Below, in pieces: positions 47,212-57,001 of a stretch of 64,000 nucleotides of DNA (positions are counted from its first letter, which is position 1; every line of letters starts with the position of its first letter). Under the pieces are notes generated by a model, which saw only the letters and a program-made list of their open reading frames with translations, was not told where the DNA came from and searched no databases. The stretch is from Mycolicibacterium neoaurum ATCC 25795 (GTDB taxonomy: Bacteria > Actinomycetota > Actinomycetes > Mycobacteriales > Mycobacteriaceae), in contig NZ_JMDW01000008.1 of assembly GCF_000691525.1 (NCBI RefSeq), positions 372,001 through 436,000 of the forward strand, in the 5' to 3' direction. The translations under genes and the position numbers were made by a program.

Positions 47212-47566
47212 CGGATCGCACTGTGATATCGGGCTGCGGCAGATCGGCACGGTCACGGTGGTGGGGGTTGTCGGCACCCTGGACTCGGTGACCGCTCCGC
47301 AGTTGGAGTCGGCCATCGCCGATGCCGTGGCCACCGCATCGGATGGCGTCGTCATCGACCTGGGCGGCGTGGACTTTCTGTCCTCCGCGGGAATGGGTGT
47401 GCTGATGGGCGCACACGCGGACATCACCCCGGCACGCCGCTTCGCGGTGGTCGCCGACGGACCGGCCACCAGCCGACCGCTCAGGCTTGTCGGCATCGCG
47501 GACGTGGTTGGTTTGTTCGCCACCCTCGATGAGGCACTCGATACGGTGACCGGAGGTGATGTTTAG
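47204..47566 (+). CDS. STAS-domain anti-sigma-factor antagonist-like protein
   Basis: 120 residues forming one STAS domain: VTVVGVVGTLDSVTAPQLESAI and VIDLGGVDFLSSAGMGVLMGA, with the Ser in the position phosphorylated in SpoIIAA-type proteins. ATG 47204 has GGAGAG upstream and overlaps the GT4 stop; an in-frame ATG at 47183 is an alternative. No partner kinase or phosphatase is adjacent. It suggests stress-linked or partner-switching control of the island. Confidence 0.85.
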   Translation: MVSGSHCDIGLRQIGTVTVVGVVGTLDSVTAPQLESAIADAVATASDGVVIDLGGVDFLSSAGMGVLMGAHADITPARRFAVVADGPATSRPLRLVGIADVVGLFATLDEALDTVTGGDV

Positions 47567-47642
47567 CGCCTCTACGTCACGGGCACAGCCTCCAAGACGC
47601 GGCGCGCAGACCCGTGCGCGCGACGAAGGAGCGAGTTCACCA

Positions 47643-49022
47643 GTGGATACGTCCACCGATACGTCGACCGAGGCCGCCGAGCCGCCACCCGCGGAGGTGA
47701 GGCGCGCGGTGGCCGCCTCCGCCATCGGTAACGCCACCGAATGGTTCGACTATGGGATCTACGCCTTCGGTGTCACCTATATTTCGGCGGCGATCTTTCC
47801 CGGCGACACTCAGCGGGCCACCCTGTTGGCGCTGATGACCTTCGCGGTGTCCTTCCTGGTGCGTCCGCTGGGCGGCTTCGTCTGGGGACCGCTGGGTGAC
47901 CGAATCGGGCGCAAACAGGTTCTGGCGCTGACCATCCTGCTGATGGCAGGTGCCACGCTGGGTGTCGGCCTCGTTCCGTCCTACGCCACGATCGGGATGT
48001 GGGCCCCCGTGCTGCTGGTGTTCCTGCGGATGGTCCAGGGCTTCTCGACCGGTGGCGAGTACGGCGGCGCGGCGACCTTCATGGCCGAGTACGCGCCGGC
48101 ACGGCGACGCGGATACTTGGGCAGCTATCTCGAATTCGGGACCCTGGCTGGATTCTCGCTGGGAGCATCGCTGATGCTCGGCTGCTCGCTGGTGCTCGAT
48201 GAGGATCAGATGAGCTCCTGGGGGTGGCGGCTGCCGTTCCTGATAGCGGCGCCGCTGGGGTTGATCGGGATCTATCTGCGCTCGCGCCTCGATGAGACAC
48301 CGGTGTTCAAAGAGGTTGCCGATTCTGCCGATACGGCCGCGGACACCACAACTCAGTTCAGAGAGTTGATCGCCGACTACTGGCGGACCATTCTGCGTCT
48401 CGGTGGGCTTGTCGTCGCGCTCAACGTCGTCAACTACACGCTGCTGACCTATATGCCGACGTATCTGGAAGGCACGATCGGCCTGTCGAAGGACGTGTCG
48501 CTGGTGGTCCCCATCATCGGCATGGTGTCGATGATGGTCTTCCTGCCGCTTGCCGGCATGTTGTCCGACCGGCTGGGTCGAAAGCCGTTGTGGTGGTTCT
48601 CGCTCGCCGGGTTGTTCGTGGCCGGGGTGCCGATGTTCATGTTGATGGGCACCGGTCCGGCGGGCGCGATCATCGGCTTCGCAGTGCTCGGCCTGCTGTA
48701 TGTGCCGCAGCTGGCCACGATCTCGGCCACCTTTCCGGCGATGTTCCCGACCCAGGTGCGCTTCGCCGGTTTCGCGATTGCCTACAACGTGTCGACATCG
48801 ATCTTCGGCGGAACCGCGCCCGCCGTGAACGAGTGGCTCATCGGTGCGACCGGAACCAACCTCGTCCCGGCGTTCTACATGATGGCGGCGTGCGTGATCG
48901 GTGCGGTCGCGCTGGTCGGGATGCCCGAAACCGCGCGATGTCCCATCGACGGCACGCAGACTCCCGGAACCGCTACTGCGCCACCGCCGCTGGACTACGA
49001 GGTCAGCTCAAGCGGCCGCTGA
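47643..49022 (+). CDS. MHS-family MFS transporter (ProP/shikimate type)
   Basis: Major facilitator of 459 residues from GTG 47643 (AAGGAG 11 bp upstream); starts at 47556/47559 are possible but crowd the STAS end. [20 protein letters not shown] and [23 protein letters not shown] are typical of metabolite:H+ symporters that import betaine, proline, shikimate or citrate. It has 12 predicted helices. It may import a precursor or export a product of the preceding cassette, or be unrelated. The 3' end overlaps the convergent methyltransferase gene by 20 bp. Confidence 0.85.
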   Translation: MDTSTDTSTEAAEPPPAEVRRAVAASAIGNATEWFDYGIYAFGVTYISAAIFPGDTQRATLLALMTFAVSFLVRPLGGFVWGPLGDRIGRKQVLALTILLMAGATLGVGLVPSYATIGMWAPVLLVFLRMVQGFSTGGEYGGAATFMAEYAPARRRGYLGSYLEFGTLAGFSLGASLMLGCSLVLDEDQMSSWGWRLPFLIAAPLGLIGIYLRSRLDETPVFKEVADSADTAADTTTQFRELIADYWRTILRLGGLVVALNVVNYTLLTYMPTYLEGTIGLSKDVSLVVPIIGMVSMMVFLPLAGMLSDRLGRKPLWWFSLAGLFVAGVPMFMLMGTGPAGAIIGFAVLGLLYVPQLATISATFPAMFPTQVRFAGFAIAYNVSTSIFGGTAPAVNEWLIGATGTNLVPAFYMMAACVIGAVALVGMPETARCPIDGTQTPGTATAPPPLDYEVSSSGR

Positions 49023-49914
49023 TATAGACGATTTCGCCCAGCACGTCTCCGGCGCCGAGGTCTGGTTTGCCAAGGCCGTAATCGGTGAACAGCTCGGCTC
49101 TGGGCTTTTGCGTCATCTGCCAGCCTCGGGACCGGAGATAGTCTGCGGCGGAAGTGCGTTCACCCCGGTAGACCAGGGACGGCATGTCCATCTCGAGGCC
49201 CAGCTTGCTGAACGTCGCGGCGGCCGCGCGGGCTTTCTCCGGGTCGAAGTCCTTCATGCCGGGTACGAACTCGGTGGCCACGGTGCTTCCCGGGGCACTG
49301 AGCGCGTGAATATTGTCGAACAGCCGATCCTGCGCCTCCGGTGGCAGGTAGATCAGCAGCCCCTCGGCGCACCACGCGGTGGGCTGGTCGGGATCCAGCC
49401 CGGCGGCCCGCATCGCGGTGGGCCAGTCGTCGCGCAGATCCACCGGCACCGTGCGTCGCTCGGCGGTCGGTGCGGCACCGAGGTCGGCCAGGGTGCGGGT
49501 CTTGAATTCGATGACTGCGGGCTGGTCGACCTCGTACACGGTGGTGCCGTCGGCCCACGGGAGCCGATAGGCACGTGCATCCAACCCCGCGGCCAGGATG
49601 ACCGCCTGGCGTACCCCGGATTCACCCGCCGCCATGAAGTAGTCATCGAAAAACTTTGTCCGGACCGCCATCTCGTCGATGTTCGACCGAACCTGAGCCG
49701 CGGACTCTGGAGCGATCTCGGCCAGGTCGACGGAACCGTCGACCATCATGGTGAAGGCCGGGATGCCGACCGCACGCACCAGCGGCGCGGCGTACGGATC
49801 ATCGATGAGCGGATTCTCGGCCGCGCTGGCGATGGCCCGGCCGGCCGCCACCATGGTCGCCGTGGCACCCACGCTGGATGCCAGATCCCAGCTGTCACCC
49901 TCGGTGCGCACCAT
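49003..49914 (-). CDS. SAM-dependent methyltransferase, mycobacterial Rv0725c/Rv0726c family
   Basis: 303 residues, of the leucine-carboxymethyltransferase-like family (TIGR00027) much expanded in mycobacteria. Features: [27 protein letters not shown] start, the SAM-binding [28 protein letters not shown] and [17 protein letters not shown]. Substrates are largely unknown. It lies 7 bp after a close paralogue, consistent with tandem duplication, and matches the Rv0725c/Rv0726c position downstream of sppA. Confidence 0.9.
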   Translation of the reverse strand: MVRTEGDSWDLASSVGATATMVAAGRAIASAAENPLIDDPYAAPLVRAVGIPAFTMMVDGSVDLAEIAPESAAQVRSNIDEMAVRTKFFDDYFMAAGESGVRQAVILAAGLDARAYRLPWADGTTVYEVDQPAVIEFKTRTLADLGAAPTAERRTVPVDLRDDWPTAMRAAGLDPDQPTAWCAEGLLIYLPPEAQDRLFDNIHALSAPGSTVATEFVPGMKDFDPEKARAAAATFSKLGLEMDMPSLVYRGERTSAADYLRSRGWQMTQKPRAELFTDYGLGKPDLGAGDVLGEIVYISGRLS

Positions 49915-49921
49915 CTTCGCC

Positions 49922-50839
49922 CTACTGCTTGATCGCGGTGATGTAGGACGGGTGCCCGAACTGCTCCTGCTCGTCGGGCACGGGCAGGCCGTAGCGCTCC
50001 AGCAGAGCATTTGTGGTGAGGGCGGAGGTCTGCCAGCCCAGCTCGACCAGATGGGCGTCGGCATCGGTGCGGTCCCCGAGATAGACCAGTTCACTGAAGT
50101 CCAGATCGAACCCGTGATCGGACCATTGGTCGCGGACGGCCTGCATCCGTTCGCGTGCCTGCTCCTGCTGCTCTTCGGAGATTCCCGGCACGGCCTCGGC
50201 GGCCAATCGACTGCCCGGCGCGCTGTGTTCGGTGATGACCGCAAGGAGCCGGTCCTGTGCCTCGGGTGGCAGATAACCGAACAGCCCCTCGGCGATCCAC
50301 GCCGTCGGAGCCGACGGGTCGAAACCGGCCGAGCGCAACGCGGTCACCCAGTCATCGCGCAGGTCGACGGCGACGGTGCGGCGGTCCGCGGTGGGCGTGG
50401 CACCCAGGTCGGCCAGGGTGCGGGTCTTGAACTCGATGACCTCGGGTTGGTCGACCTCGAAGACCACGGTGCCCGCCGGCCACGCGAGCCGATAGGCGCG
50501 CGCATCGAGGCCGGCCGCCAGGATGACCGCCTGGCGCACGCCGGCACCGGCCGCGTCGGCGTAGAAGTCGTCGAAGAACCGGGTGCGCGCCGCCATACCG
50601 TTGGCGAAGCGGGCGATGTTCATCTGCGGGTCGTCGCCCAGCTCGGACTCGGTGATCTCACCGTCGACGAGTTTGGTGAAGAAGTCGACGCCGACGGCTC
50701 GTACCAGGGGAGCGGCGTACGGATCGTCGATCACCGGCGTGGGTCCCGACGAGGCCATGGCGCGGGCGGCGGCCACCATCGTCGCGGTGGCGCCTACGCT
50801 GGAGGCCAGGTCCCAGGTGTCGCCGTCGGTGCGTGCCAT
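49922..50839 (-). CDS. SAM-dependent methyltransferase, tandem paralogue
   Basis: 305 residues, colinear with the 303-residue neighbour: same N-terminus ([21 protein letters not shown]), [28 protein letters not shown] and [28 protein letters not shown] precedes the ATG at 50839, making this the leading gene of the pair. An AT-rich promoter-like stretch lies at 50870-50900. Confidence 0.9.
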   Translation of the reverse strand: MARTDGDTWDLASSVGATATMVAAARAMASSGPTPVIDDPYAAPLVRAVGVDFFTKLVDGEITESELGDDPQMNIARFANGMAARTRFFDDFYADAAGAGVRQAVILAAGLDARAYRLAWPAGTVVFEVDQPEVIEFKTRTLADLGATPTADRRTVAVDLRDDWVTALRSAGFDPSAPTAWIAEGLFGYLPPEAQDRLLAVITEHSAPGSRLAAEAVPGISEEQQEQARERMQAVRDQWSDHGFDLDFSELVYLGDRTDADAHLVELGWQTSALTTNALLERYGLPVPDEQEQFGHPSYITAIKQ

Positions 50840-50985
50840 GGATCCTCCTCGGATTGCGTTGTCAATCCATTTAATTAGATGACGTAAATATCACCATCGA
50901 CTGTACGCCGCTCCCTAGATCGTGCCCAGTCCGCCGGATCGGTCGCCGGGGGCGAACCGTGCGTCGGCGGCCCAGGACGGCGGGA

Positions 50986-51543
50986 TCAGGGTTGCGCGAC
51001 GATCCTTGCGCAGGCCAGCTGCGCGTTCTGTGCGTCGGTGTTCATCTGCGAGGCGGCGGTGTTGAGTGCATCACCGCCGCGGTGTAAGCCCATGTCCAGG
51101 AGAAGTTTCGTGGCATGCAGCGACCAGGCCTGCATCGGATCGCTGATATCCGGCGGCAGCCCGGGCGTGCGGCCGGCCGTCAAGGCGGTGGCGGCAGCCT
51201 CGCGCAACGCGGTACGCCCGGTCGTGTTCGAGTCGACGACATCGGGCTTGCTGTAGTCGACATGATTGCCGGTTCCTGCGGTGGCGTAGGCGAAGTCCTC
51301 ATAGTTGGTGGTGGCGTAGTTCAGTGCCGAGGTGAACTGTTGGCAGGCCGCGGATGTGGAATCGGATGTGGGGTCTGTCGGTGCAGCGCCCGGCTGCGCG
51401 GCATCGGACATCGCCGGTTCGAATGGTGCCGCAGGAGTGGCAGGACCGGGCTCGACGGGCTCGGCAGCCGCGACACCCGCCGTCGCCGGGATGAGTGTCA
51501 TGGAAATGGCCATAAACGCCCAAGCGGCTGGTCTGCTCAGCAC
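50986..51543 (-). CDS. Exported protein of unknown function
   Basis: 185 residues from the GTG at 51543, chosen because GGGAG lies 7 bp upstream and the signal peptide (LSRPAAWAFMAISMTLIPATAGVAAAEP) then begins at once; the frame is open to 51627. After cleavage comes a Pro/Ala-rich linker and a helical domain with CQQFTSALNYATTNYEDFAYA and ATKLLLDMGLHRGGDAL, containing two Cys (one near each end). It resembles small mycobacterial exported proteins without known role. It is divergent from the porin genes. Confidence 0.7.
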   Translation of the reverse strand: MLSRPAAWAFMAISMTLIPATAGVAAAEPVEPGPATPAAPFEPAMSDAAQPGAAPTDPTSDSTSAACQQFTSALNYATTNYEDFAYATAGTGNHVDYSKPDVVDSNTTGRTALREAAATALTAGRTPGLPPDISDPMQAWSLHATKLLLDMGLHRGGDALNTAASQMNTDAQNAQLACARIVAQP

Positions 51544-51579
51544 CGGAATTCTCCCGAGATCGATGTCGTCAAATGCAGT

Positions 51580-51661
51580 GACAATATAAGCAGTGGGCCG
51601 CAATCCGGCAAACGCTCCGATCGCCATTAGTATTTCGAGACAGCGCGATTTTTATATTGTC
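51580..51661. repeat. Inverted GACAATATAA pair in the divergent interval
   Basis: The gene-free stretch 51544-51900 is unusually AT-rich for this window. GACAATATAA occurs on the plus strand at 51580-51589 and on the minus strand at 51661-51652. Each copy contains a TATAA box; the minus-strand copy is well placed as a -10 for the exported-protein gene. The meaning of the second copy in the leader is unclear. Confidence 0.45.
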
Positions 51662-51724
51662 GAGCGTCGCGGGTCAAGCTCCTGTGAGCGGCGTCATGCC
51701 GTGAGCTGTAATCCGACGTCGAAA

Positions 51725-51749
51725 CTGTGAAAATGCCGTTTTTACACAG
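51725..51749. promoter_or_regulatory. Imperfect palindrome upstream of the first porin
   Basis: CTGTGaAAA (51725-51733) is mirrored by TTTaCACAG (51741-51749), one internal mismatch, about 150 bp before the porin ATG. It could be a regulator site for the porin operon; no known regulator is assigned. Confidence 0.35.
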
Positions 51750-51900
51750 GTTTTCGGTAGCGAACAAACAGCGGATGTCCATTTCGGCGGCGCGATCACG
51801 ACTTGTACTGTTCACCGTCAATCTACCGATCCGACACGCGTCGAAGAAAAGATCTCGGATCAGATTGCCGGTTTTCTGCTGACAAAAGTGAGGGAATTGC

Positions 51901-52659
51901 ATGCATTACTTGGCGCCGAATACACCGAAGAAATGGCATCGCATTCCTGCGATCGTGGCGGCCTGCCTGGTCGCCACCACCGCCGGGGCCGGGCCGGCAT
52001 CGGCAGACCCGTCGACCGATGCCGCGATCGCTCCGGTCGCGGCGAACTCGGATGCCACGGACGCTCCGCCGCCCCCGCCGCCAGGGGCCATGCCTTCGGC
52101 CGCACCCGGAGTTCTCACCACACCGGACGGGTGGGTGCTCAATGTCGTCGGAAAGGACGAGTCGCTGGCGCCGGTCGCCCCGCTGACCGGTGCCCCCACC
52201 TCACGCGAGTATCTGGTCGACGGGACCTTCACCGGCTCGATCACCGGCTCGGGGAGCACTGCGTTGGCCGGCGGCACGCTGGAGGCCGGTTACCAGATCG
52301 GTTGCGGTATCGCCCAGGACGATATCGAGTCGATCACCGGCGGGGGGATCTCGCCGTTCATCACCCCGCCGTTCGGCTTCAAGTCGGGCCTGCGACCCGA
52401 GTTCCTCTTTCCGATCGGTGTCACGGCCAACCTGAGTCAACAGATGAAGATCGACCTCAAGCCCGGGACGGTCAACATCGTGCCGGTGGGCAAGAAGTCG
52501 TTCAAGGGCGAGAACCCTCGAGTCTCGATCACCGGTTTCCGGATCAAGATCGACGGATGCGCCGGGCAGTCCTTCATCAGGTCCTACGCCACGCTCACCA
52601 GCTCGACCGACAACACCGATGACGTCATCACCTATCTCGGCGTGACCAAAGCCGTCTGA
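51901..52659 (+). CDS. MspA-family porin
   Basis: 252 residues with an N-terminal signal peptide (to PASADPS), then an Asp/Pro-rich linker including a run of six Pro, and an MspA-like domain: TPDGWVLNVVGKDESLAPVAPL, REYLVDGTFTGSI, GGTLEAGYQIGCGI and ENPRVSITGFRIKIDGCAG. MspA proteins form octameric outer-membrane channels in fast-growing mycobacteria. It is about 40 residues longer than MspA because of the linker. A second copy follows 36 bp downstream. Confidence 0.85.
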   Translation: MHYLAPNTPKKWHRIPAIVAACLVATTAGAGPASADPSTDAAIAPVAANSDATDAPPPPPPGAMPSAAPGVLTTPDGWVLNVVGKDESLAPVAPLTGAPTSREYLVDGTFTGSITGSGSTALAGGTLEAGYQIGCGIAQDDIESITGGGISPFITPPFGFKSGLRPEFLFPIGVTANLSQQMKIDLKPGTVNIVPVGKKSFKGENPRVSITGFRIKIDGCAGQSFIRSYATLTSSTDNTDDVITYLGVTKAV

Positions 52660-52695
52660 CGGCAACTACTCGAACTTCGACATGGAGGCTGTCTG

Positions 52696-53397
52696 ATGAA
52701 CCTGCACCGTTTCGCCGCGATCGCCGTGACACTTGCGCTACCCCTGGCGATCACCCCCGTTGCGGCGGCCGACCCGGCCGACGATCCCGCGGCGCCGGGC
52801 GCCGACCCGCTGTCCGCGCCGGCGGTACCCGGGCCGGCACCCGATACCGGCGCCGTCGCCTCCGAGGTTCCCGGAATCGCACACACCCCGGACGGTCGGA
52901 CACTGACCGTGCTGGCCAAGGAGGAGACCCAGCTGCCGGTGGCACCGCTGACCACCTCGCTGTCGTCGAGAGAGTGGTTGGTCGGTGGCACCTTCACCGG
53001 CAGCGGCATGGGTTCGGTCAAGGGCGGCACCTTGGAGGTCGGCTACCAGATCGGCTGCGGTATCGAGATGGACAAGGTCAAACTCAACGGCTCGATCGGC
53101 GTCAGTGGCGGCAACATCGCCGTCGACAACGGCGGCAGATTCTCCGACTTCGGCGCGCTGAGCTTTCCCATCTCGGGGCAGATCGAGGTCGAACCCCGAC
53201 CGGGCACCGTCACCAACGTGCAGGTGGACAAGAAGTCCTACAAGGGCAACGAAGTCCGCGTGACCGTGAAGGACGTGCACATCAAGGTGGACAACTGCGT
53301 GGGTGCGTCGTCGTTGCGGTCCTATGCCGTACTGACCAGCTCCGGTACCGACGCCGACGATATCGTCGCGTACTACGGCGTGGCGAAGGTCTTCTGA
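52696..53397 (+). CDS. MspA-family porin, tandem paralogue
   Basis: 233 residues with a signal peptide (ITPVAAADPADDP) and the same domain order as its neighbour: TPDGRTLTVLAKEETQLPVAPL, REWLVGGTFTGSG, GGTLEVGYQIGCGI, EVRVTVKDVHIKVDNCVG. ATG 52696 follows GGAGGCTG. The two copies differ widely, so duplication is old. Its stop overlaps the following small exported-protein gene (ATGA). Confidence 0.86.
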   Translation: MNLHRFAAIAVTLALPLAITPVAAADPADDPAAPGADPLSAPAVPGPAPDTGAVASEVPGIAHTPDGRTLTVLAKEETQLPVAPLTTSLSSREWLVGGTFTGSGMGSVKGGTLEVGYQIGCGIEMDKVKLNGSIGVSGGNIAVDNGGRFSDFGALSFPISGQIEVEPRPGTVTNVQVDKKSYKGNEVRVTVKDVHIKVDNCVGASSLRSYAVLTSSGTDADDIVAYYGVAKVF

Positions 53398-53990
53398 TGC
53401 GGGCCATCGTCCCGCTGGCGGTGGCCGCGACTGTCGCGGCCACCCTGTGCACCTCGGCCACCGCAGCCGCCGATCCGGGCGCGGGCGAACCGCCCGACCC
53501 GGCGGTGCCACCCGCGCCGGCTGCCCCGCCCCCTGCCGATCCCGCGGCGCCGCCGCCGGGGCCGGCATCAGCACTCGGTCCCGCGCTGCAGGGCCCGGTG
53601 GCGGCACTCACCCAGAACACACAGGAACTGATGCTCGGTCAGTACGCGGTGCCCTCGGTACCTGGATCTACCCCGGCCCTGGCCCCCGATGCCTCGGTGC
53701 TCGCCATAAGCCAGTTCCTGAACCCGCTGAACTTCCAGGTCCAGCATCCCGGTCCGGACGCGGCACCGACCTCGCCGTACCCCCTCGATCCGATGCAACC
53801 GGGCCCGTTCGACCGCGTGAACGACCTGCGTGCCACCCATGCGATGGTGCACGGCGCGCTGGGCCGGATGAACATCGCCGACCTCGGTCAGCCGCTGCCC
53901 GGTACCGCACCGCCGGAGGGGACGAACATCCCGCCGGGACCGGTTCAATTTCTGCCCGACCCCGCCGGGCCCGAGGCACCGCTGCCCTAG
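53397..53990 (+). CDS. Pro/Ala-rich exported protein coupled to the porins
   Basis: 197 residues: signal peptide ending near TAAADPGAG, about 50 residues rich in Pro, Ala and Asp, then a domain with NTQELMLGQYAVPSVPGSTP, SQFLNPLNFQVQHPGP and FDRVNDLRATHAMVHGALGR. No known family recognised. The ATGA overlap with the second porin gene implies co-translation, so a role in the cell envelope or with the porins is reasonable but unproven. Confidence 0.7.
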   Translation: MRAIVPLAVAATVAATLCTSATAAADPGAGEPPDPAVPPAPAAPPPADPAAPPPGPASALGPALQGPVAALTQNTQELMLGQYAVPSVPGSTPALAPDASVLAISQFLNPLNFQVQHPGPDAAPTSPYPLDPMQPGPFDRVNDLRATHAMVHGALGRMNIADLGQPLPGTAPPEGTNIPPGPVQFLPDPAGPEAPLP

Positions 53991-54024
53991 GGCTCTGGGC
54001 GACGCCTGTCCCGAGTCGTCGCGA

Positions 54025-54072
54025 CCTTGTCACGCACCCTGTCACGCACCCTGTCACGCACCCTGTCACGCA
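54025..54072. repeat. Four tandem 12-bp repeats
   Basis: The unit CCCTGTCACGCA occurs four times in a row (first copy CCTTGTCACGCA). It lies in the gene-free interval 53991-54322, 34 bp after the Pro-rich gene and about 120 bp upstream of the secY -10. It may be a slippage-prone repeat or an array of protein sites. No spacers, so not CRISPR. Confidence 0.85.
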
Positions 54073-54191
54073 CCCGCGCATGCCGGGGCGGTTGGATTGC
54101 GCGACCGGTTTTCCTGCCGGTCGATTCTCTGCGAGCCGTCGACGCCGGCGGCGATCGGTACCGGGCAGACGGCGCGCAGCTGTTACTCTCG

Positions 54192-54197
54192 TAGACT
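54192..54197 (+). promoter_or_regulatory. Candidate secY -10 element
   Basis: TAGACT lies 126 bp before the secY start; the -35 match 17 bp upstream is poor. The leader between includes TTGACG and the small inverted repeat AGGTT/AACCT around 54217-54229. Confidence 0.4.
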
Positions 54198-54322
54198 GTT
54201 TGACGCACGCCTGCGTAGGTTGCAAACCTGCAGCTAGGTGGCGCGAGACTTTAACCAGACGCTGGTAACGACCAGCCCCATCGGCACGCCGCGTAACGAA
54301 GCCGGCCTGCGCAGGAGGAAGA

Positions 54323-55651
54323 GTGCTTTCGGCTTTCATCTCGTCGCTGCGGACTGCCGACCTCCGAAAGAAGATTCTCTTCACTCTCGGTTTGGTCGTG
54401 CTGTACCGCGTCGGCGCGGCGGTTCCGTCGCCCGGCGTGAACTACCCGAACGTCCAGCAGTGCATCGAGCAGGTCTCCGGTGGTGACTCGGCGCAGATCT
54501 ACTCGCTGATCAACCTGTTCTCCGGCGGCGCGCTGCTTCAGCTGTCGATCTTCGCGGTGGGCGTCATGCCGTACATCACCGCAAGCATCATCGTCCAGCT
54601 GCTGACCGTGGTGATCCCGCGTTTCGAACAGCTGCGGAAAGAGGGTCAGGCCGGTCAGGCCAAGATGACCCAGTACACCCGCTATCTGTCGGTCGCGTTG
54701 GCGATCTTGCAGGCCACCAGCATCGTCGCGATGGCCGCCAACGGCGCACTGCTGCAGGGCTGCTCGCTGGAGATCATCGACGACTCCTCGATCTGGGGCC
54801 TGGTCGTCATCGTCCTGGTCATGACCGCCGGTGCGTCGCTGGTGATGTGGATGGGCGAGCTGGTCACCGAGCGCGGAATCGGCAACGGCATGTCGCTGCT
54901 GATCTTCGCCGGCATCGCCGCGCGCATCCCGTCCGAGGGCAAGATGATCCTGGACGCCCGCGGTGGCCTGGTCTTCACCTTCGTCTGCATCGGTGCCCTG
55001 GCCATCCTGGTCGGCGTCGTGTTCGTCGAGCAGGGCCAGCGCCGCATCCCGGTCCAATACGCCAAGCGCATGGTCGGCAGGCGCATGTACGGCGGAACGT
55101 CGACCTACCTGCCGCTGAAGGTCAACCAGGCCGGCGTCATCCCCGTCATCTTCGCGTCCTCGCTGATCTATATCCCGCAGCTGATCACGCAGTTGATCGA
55201 CAGCGGCCGCAGCAACCCGGGCACCGGCTGGTGGAGTTCGTTCGTCGCCAATCATCTGTCGAACCCGACCAGCATCACCCACATCGCCATCTACTTCGGC
55301 CTGATCGTCTTCTTCACCTACTTCTATGTGTCGATCACGTTCAATCCCGAGGAACGTGCCGACGAGATGAAGAAGTTCGGCGGCTTCATCCCGGGCATCC
55401 GCCCCGGTAAGCCGACCGCCGATTACCTGCGCTACGTGCTGAGCCGGATCACCCTGCCGGGGTCGATCTACCTGGGCGCCATCGCCGTCCTCCCGAACGT
55501 GTTCCTGCAGGCCGGTAGCGGTGGTGCCACCCTGCAGAACCTCCCGTTCGGCGGTGTCGCGGTGCTGATCATGATCGGCGTGGGTCTGGACACCGTGAAG
55601 CAGATCGAGAGCCAGCTGATGCAGCGCAACTACGAAGGATTCCTCAAGTGA
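54323..55651 (+). CDS. secY: Preprotein translocase subunit SecY
   Basis: SecY, 442 residues, ten membrane helices, the core channel of the Sec translocon. GTG 54323 has AGGAGGAAG upstream. Conserved parts: [54 protein letters not shown], and the C-terminal [24 protein letters not shown]. The stop overlaps the adk start (GTGA). Confidence 0.97.
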   Translation: MLSAFISSLRTADLRKKILFTLGLVVLYRVGAAVPSPGVNYPNVQQCIEQVSGGDSAQIYSLINLFSGGALLQLSIFAVGVMPYITASIIVQLLTVVIPRFEQLRKEGQAGQAKMTQYTRYLSVALAILQATSIVAMAANGALLQGCSLEIIDDSSIWGLVVIVLVMTAGASLVMWMGELVTERGIGNGMSLLIFAGIAARIPSEGKMILDARGGLVFTFVCIGALAILVGVVFVEQGQRRIPVQYAKRMVGRRMYGGTSTYLPLKVNQAGVIPVIFASSLIYIPQLITQLIDSGRSNPGTGWWSSFVANHLSNPTSITHIAIYFGLIVFFTYFYVSITFNPEERADEMKKFGGFIPGIRPGKPTADYLRYVLSRITLPGSIYLGAIAVLPNVFLQAGSGGATLQNLPFGGVAVLIMIGVGLDTVKQIESQLMQRNYEGFLK

Positions 55652-56193
55652 GAATTGTTTTGCTCGGTCCCCCCGGCGCCGGAAAAGGCACCCAGGCGGA
55701 GAAGCTCGCGGCCCAGCTCGGCATCCCGCAGATCTCGACCGGCGACCTGTTCCGCCACAACATCAGCAATGGCACCCCGCTCGGTGTGGAGGCCAAGAAG
55801 TATCTCGACGCCGGTGACCTGGTCCCCGCCTCGCTGACCAACGCGCTGGTCGACGACCGTATCGATCACGACGACGCGGCCGGCGGGTTCATCCTCGACG
55901 GTTTCCCGCGTTCGGTGGAGCAGGCCGAGGCGCTCAAGGAGATGCTGGCCAAGCGCGGTCTGAAGCTGGACGCCGTGGTCGAGTTCCGGGTGCCCGAGGA
56001 CGAGCTGGTCGAGCGGCTCAAGGGCCGCGGTCGTGCCGACGACACCGAGGAAGTCATCCGCAATCGCTTCAAGGTCTACCGCGACGAGACCGCGCCGCTG
56101 CTGGACTACTACGCCGGTGAACTGAAGACCGTCGACGCCGTCGGCAGCCTCGACGAGGTGTTCGCCCGGGCGCTGGCCGCCCTCGGCAAGTAA
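55648..56193 (+). CDS. adk: Adenylate kinase
   Basis: 181 residues, GTG start overlapping secY. Walker [14 protein letters not shown]-binding STGDLFR and DGFPRSVEQ are clear. The LID is short (no zinc-binding insert), as in mycobacterial Adk. Converts ATP + AMP to two ADP. Confidence 0.97.
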   Translation: MRIVLLGPPGAGKGTQAEKLAAQLGIPQISTGDLFRHNISNGTPLGVEAKKYLDAGDLVPASLTNALVDDRIDHDDAAGGFILDGFPRSVEQAEALKEMLAKRGLKLDAVVEFRVPEDELVERLKGRGRADDTEEVIRNRFKVYRDETAPLLDYYAGELKTVDAVGSLDEVFARALAALGK

Positions 56194-56203
56194 CAGACCG
56201 CCG

Positions 56204-56998
56204 GTGATCAACGTGCCAGGCCTGCGTCGCAAGGTCGTCCCGCAGCGCAGCCCCGGTGAGCTGGATGCGATGGCCGCGGCCGGAGCGCTCGTCGCCGCGG
56301 CATTGCGTGCCGTGCAGCAGGCCGCCGAGCCCGGCGTCTCCACCGGAGAACTCGACCGCGTCGCCGAAGCGGTCATCCGCGACGGGGGCGGCGTGCCGTC
56401 CTTCCTCGGATATCACGGTTTCCCGGCCACCGTCTGCGCCTCGGTCAACGACCGCGTCGTACACGGCATCCCGTCGGACACCGAGATCCTGGCCGATGGT
56501 GGCTTGGTCTCCATCGACTGCGGGGCCATCCTCGACGACTGGCACGGCGACTCGGCGGTCACCTTCGGGGTGGGCACCCTGATCGAGGCCGACGAGAAGC
56601 TCTCCGCGGCCACCCGGTTCTCGATGGAGGCCGGCATCGCGGCGATGCTGCCCGGCAACCGGTTGACCGACGTCTCCCACGCCATCGAGAAGGGCACCCG
56701 CGCCGCCGAGGTCCGCGACGATCGCCGCTACGGCATCGTGGCCGGCTACGGCGGACATGCCATCGGCCGCGAGATGCACATGGACCCGTTCCTGCCCAAC
56801 GAGGGATCGCCCGGGCGGGGCCCCTACCTGGAGATCGGTTCGGTGCTGGCAATCGAGCCGATGCTCACCCTCGGCACCACCAACACCAAGGTGCTCGACG
56901 ACGACTGGACCGTCGTCACCACCGACGGCTCGCGGGCGGCGCATTGGGAGCACACCGTCGCCGTCACCGCCGACGGGCCGCGCATCCTCACGCTGTAG
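56204..56998 (+). CDS. map: Methionine aminopeptidase, type I
   Basis: 264 residues; removes initiator Met from nascent proteins. The metal ligands are seen in [20 protein letters not shown] (two Asp), [15 protein letters not shown] (His), LAIEPML (Glu) and the C-terminal HWEHTVAVT (Glu). Starts are GTG 56204 or GTG 56213; 10 bp after adk. It matches mapA of M. tuberculosis. Confidence 0.95.
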   Translation: MINVPGLRRKVVPQRSPGELDAMAAAGALVAAALRAVQQAAEPGVSTGELDRVAEAVIRDGGGVPSFLGYHGFPATVCASVNDRVVHGIPSDTEILADGGLVSIDCGAILDDWHGDSAVTFGVGTLIEADEKLSAATRFSMEAGIAAMLPGNRLTDVSHAIEKGTRAAEVRDDRRYGIVAGYGGHAIGREMHMDPFLPNEGSPGRGPYLEIGSVLAIEPMLTLGTTNTKVLDDDWTVVTTDGSRAAHWEHTVAVTADGPRILTL

Positions 56999-57001
56999 CG
57001 C

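Noticed and set aside
54025..54072. Short tandem repeats considered as a CRISPR remnant
   Set aside because: Units are contiguous with no spacers and no cas genes are nearby.
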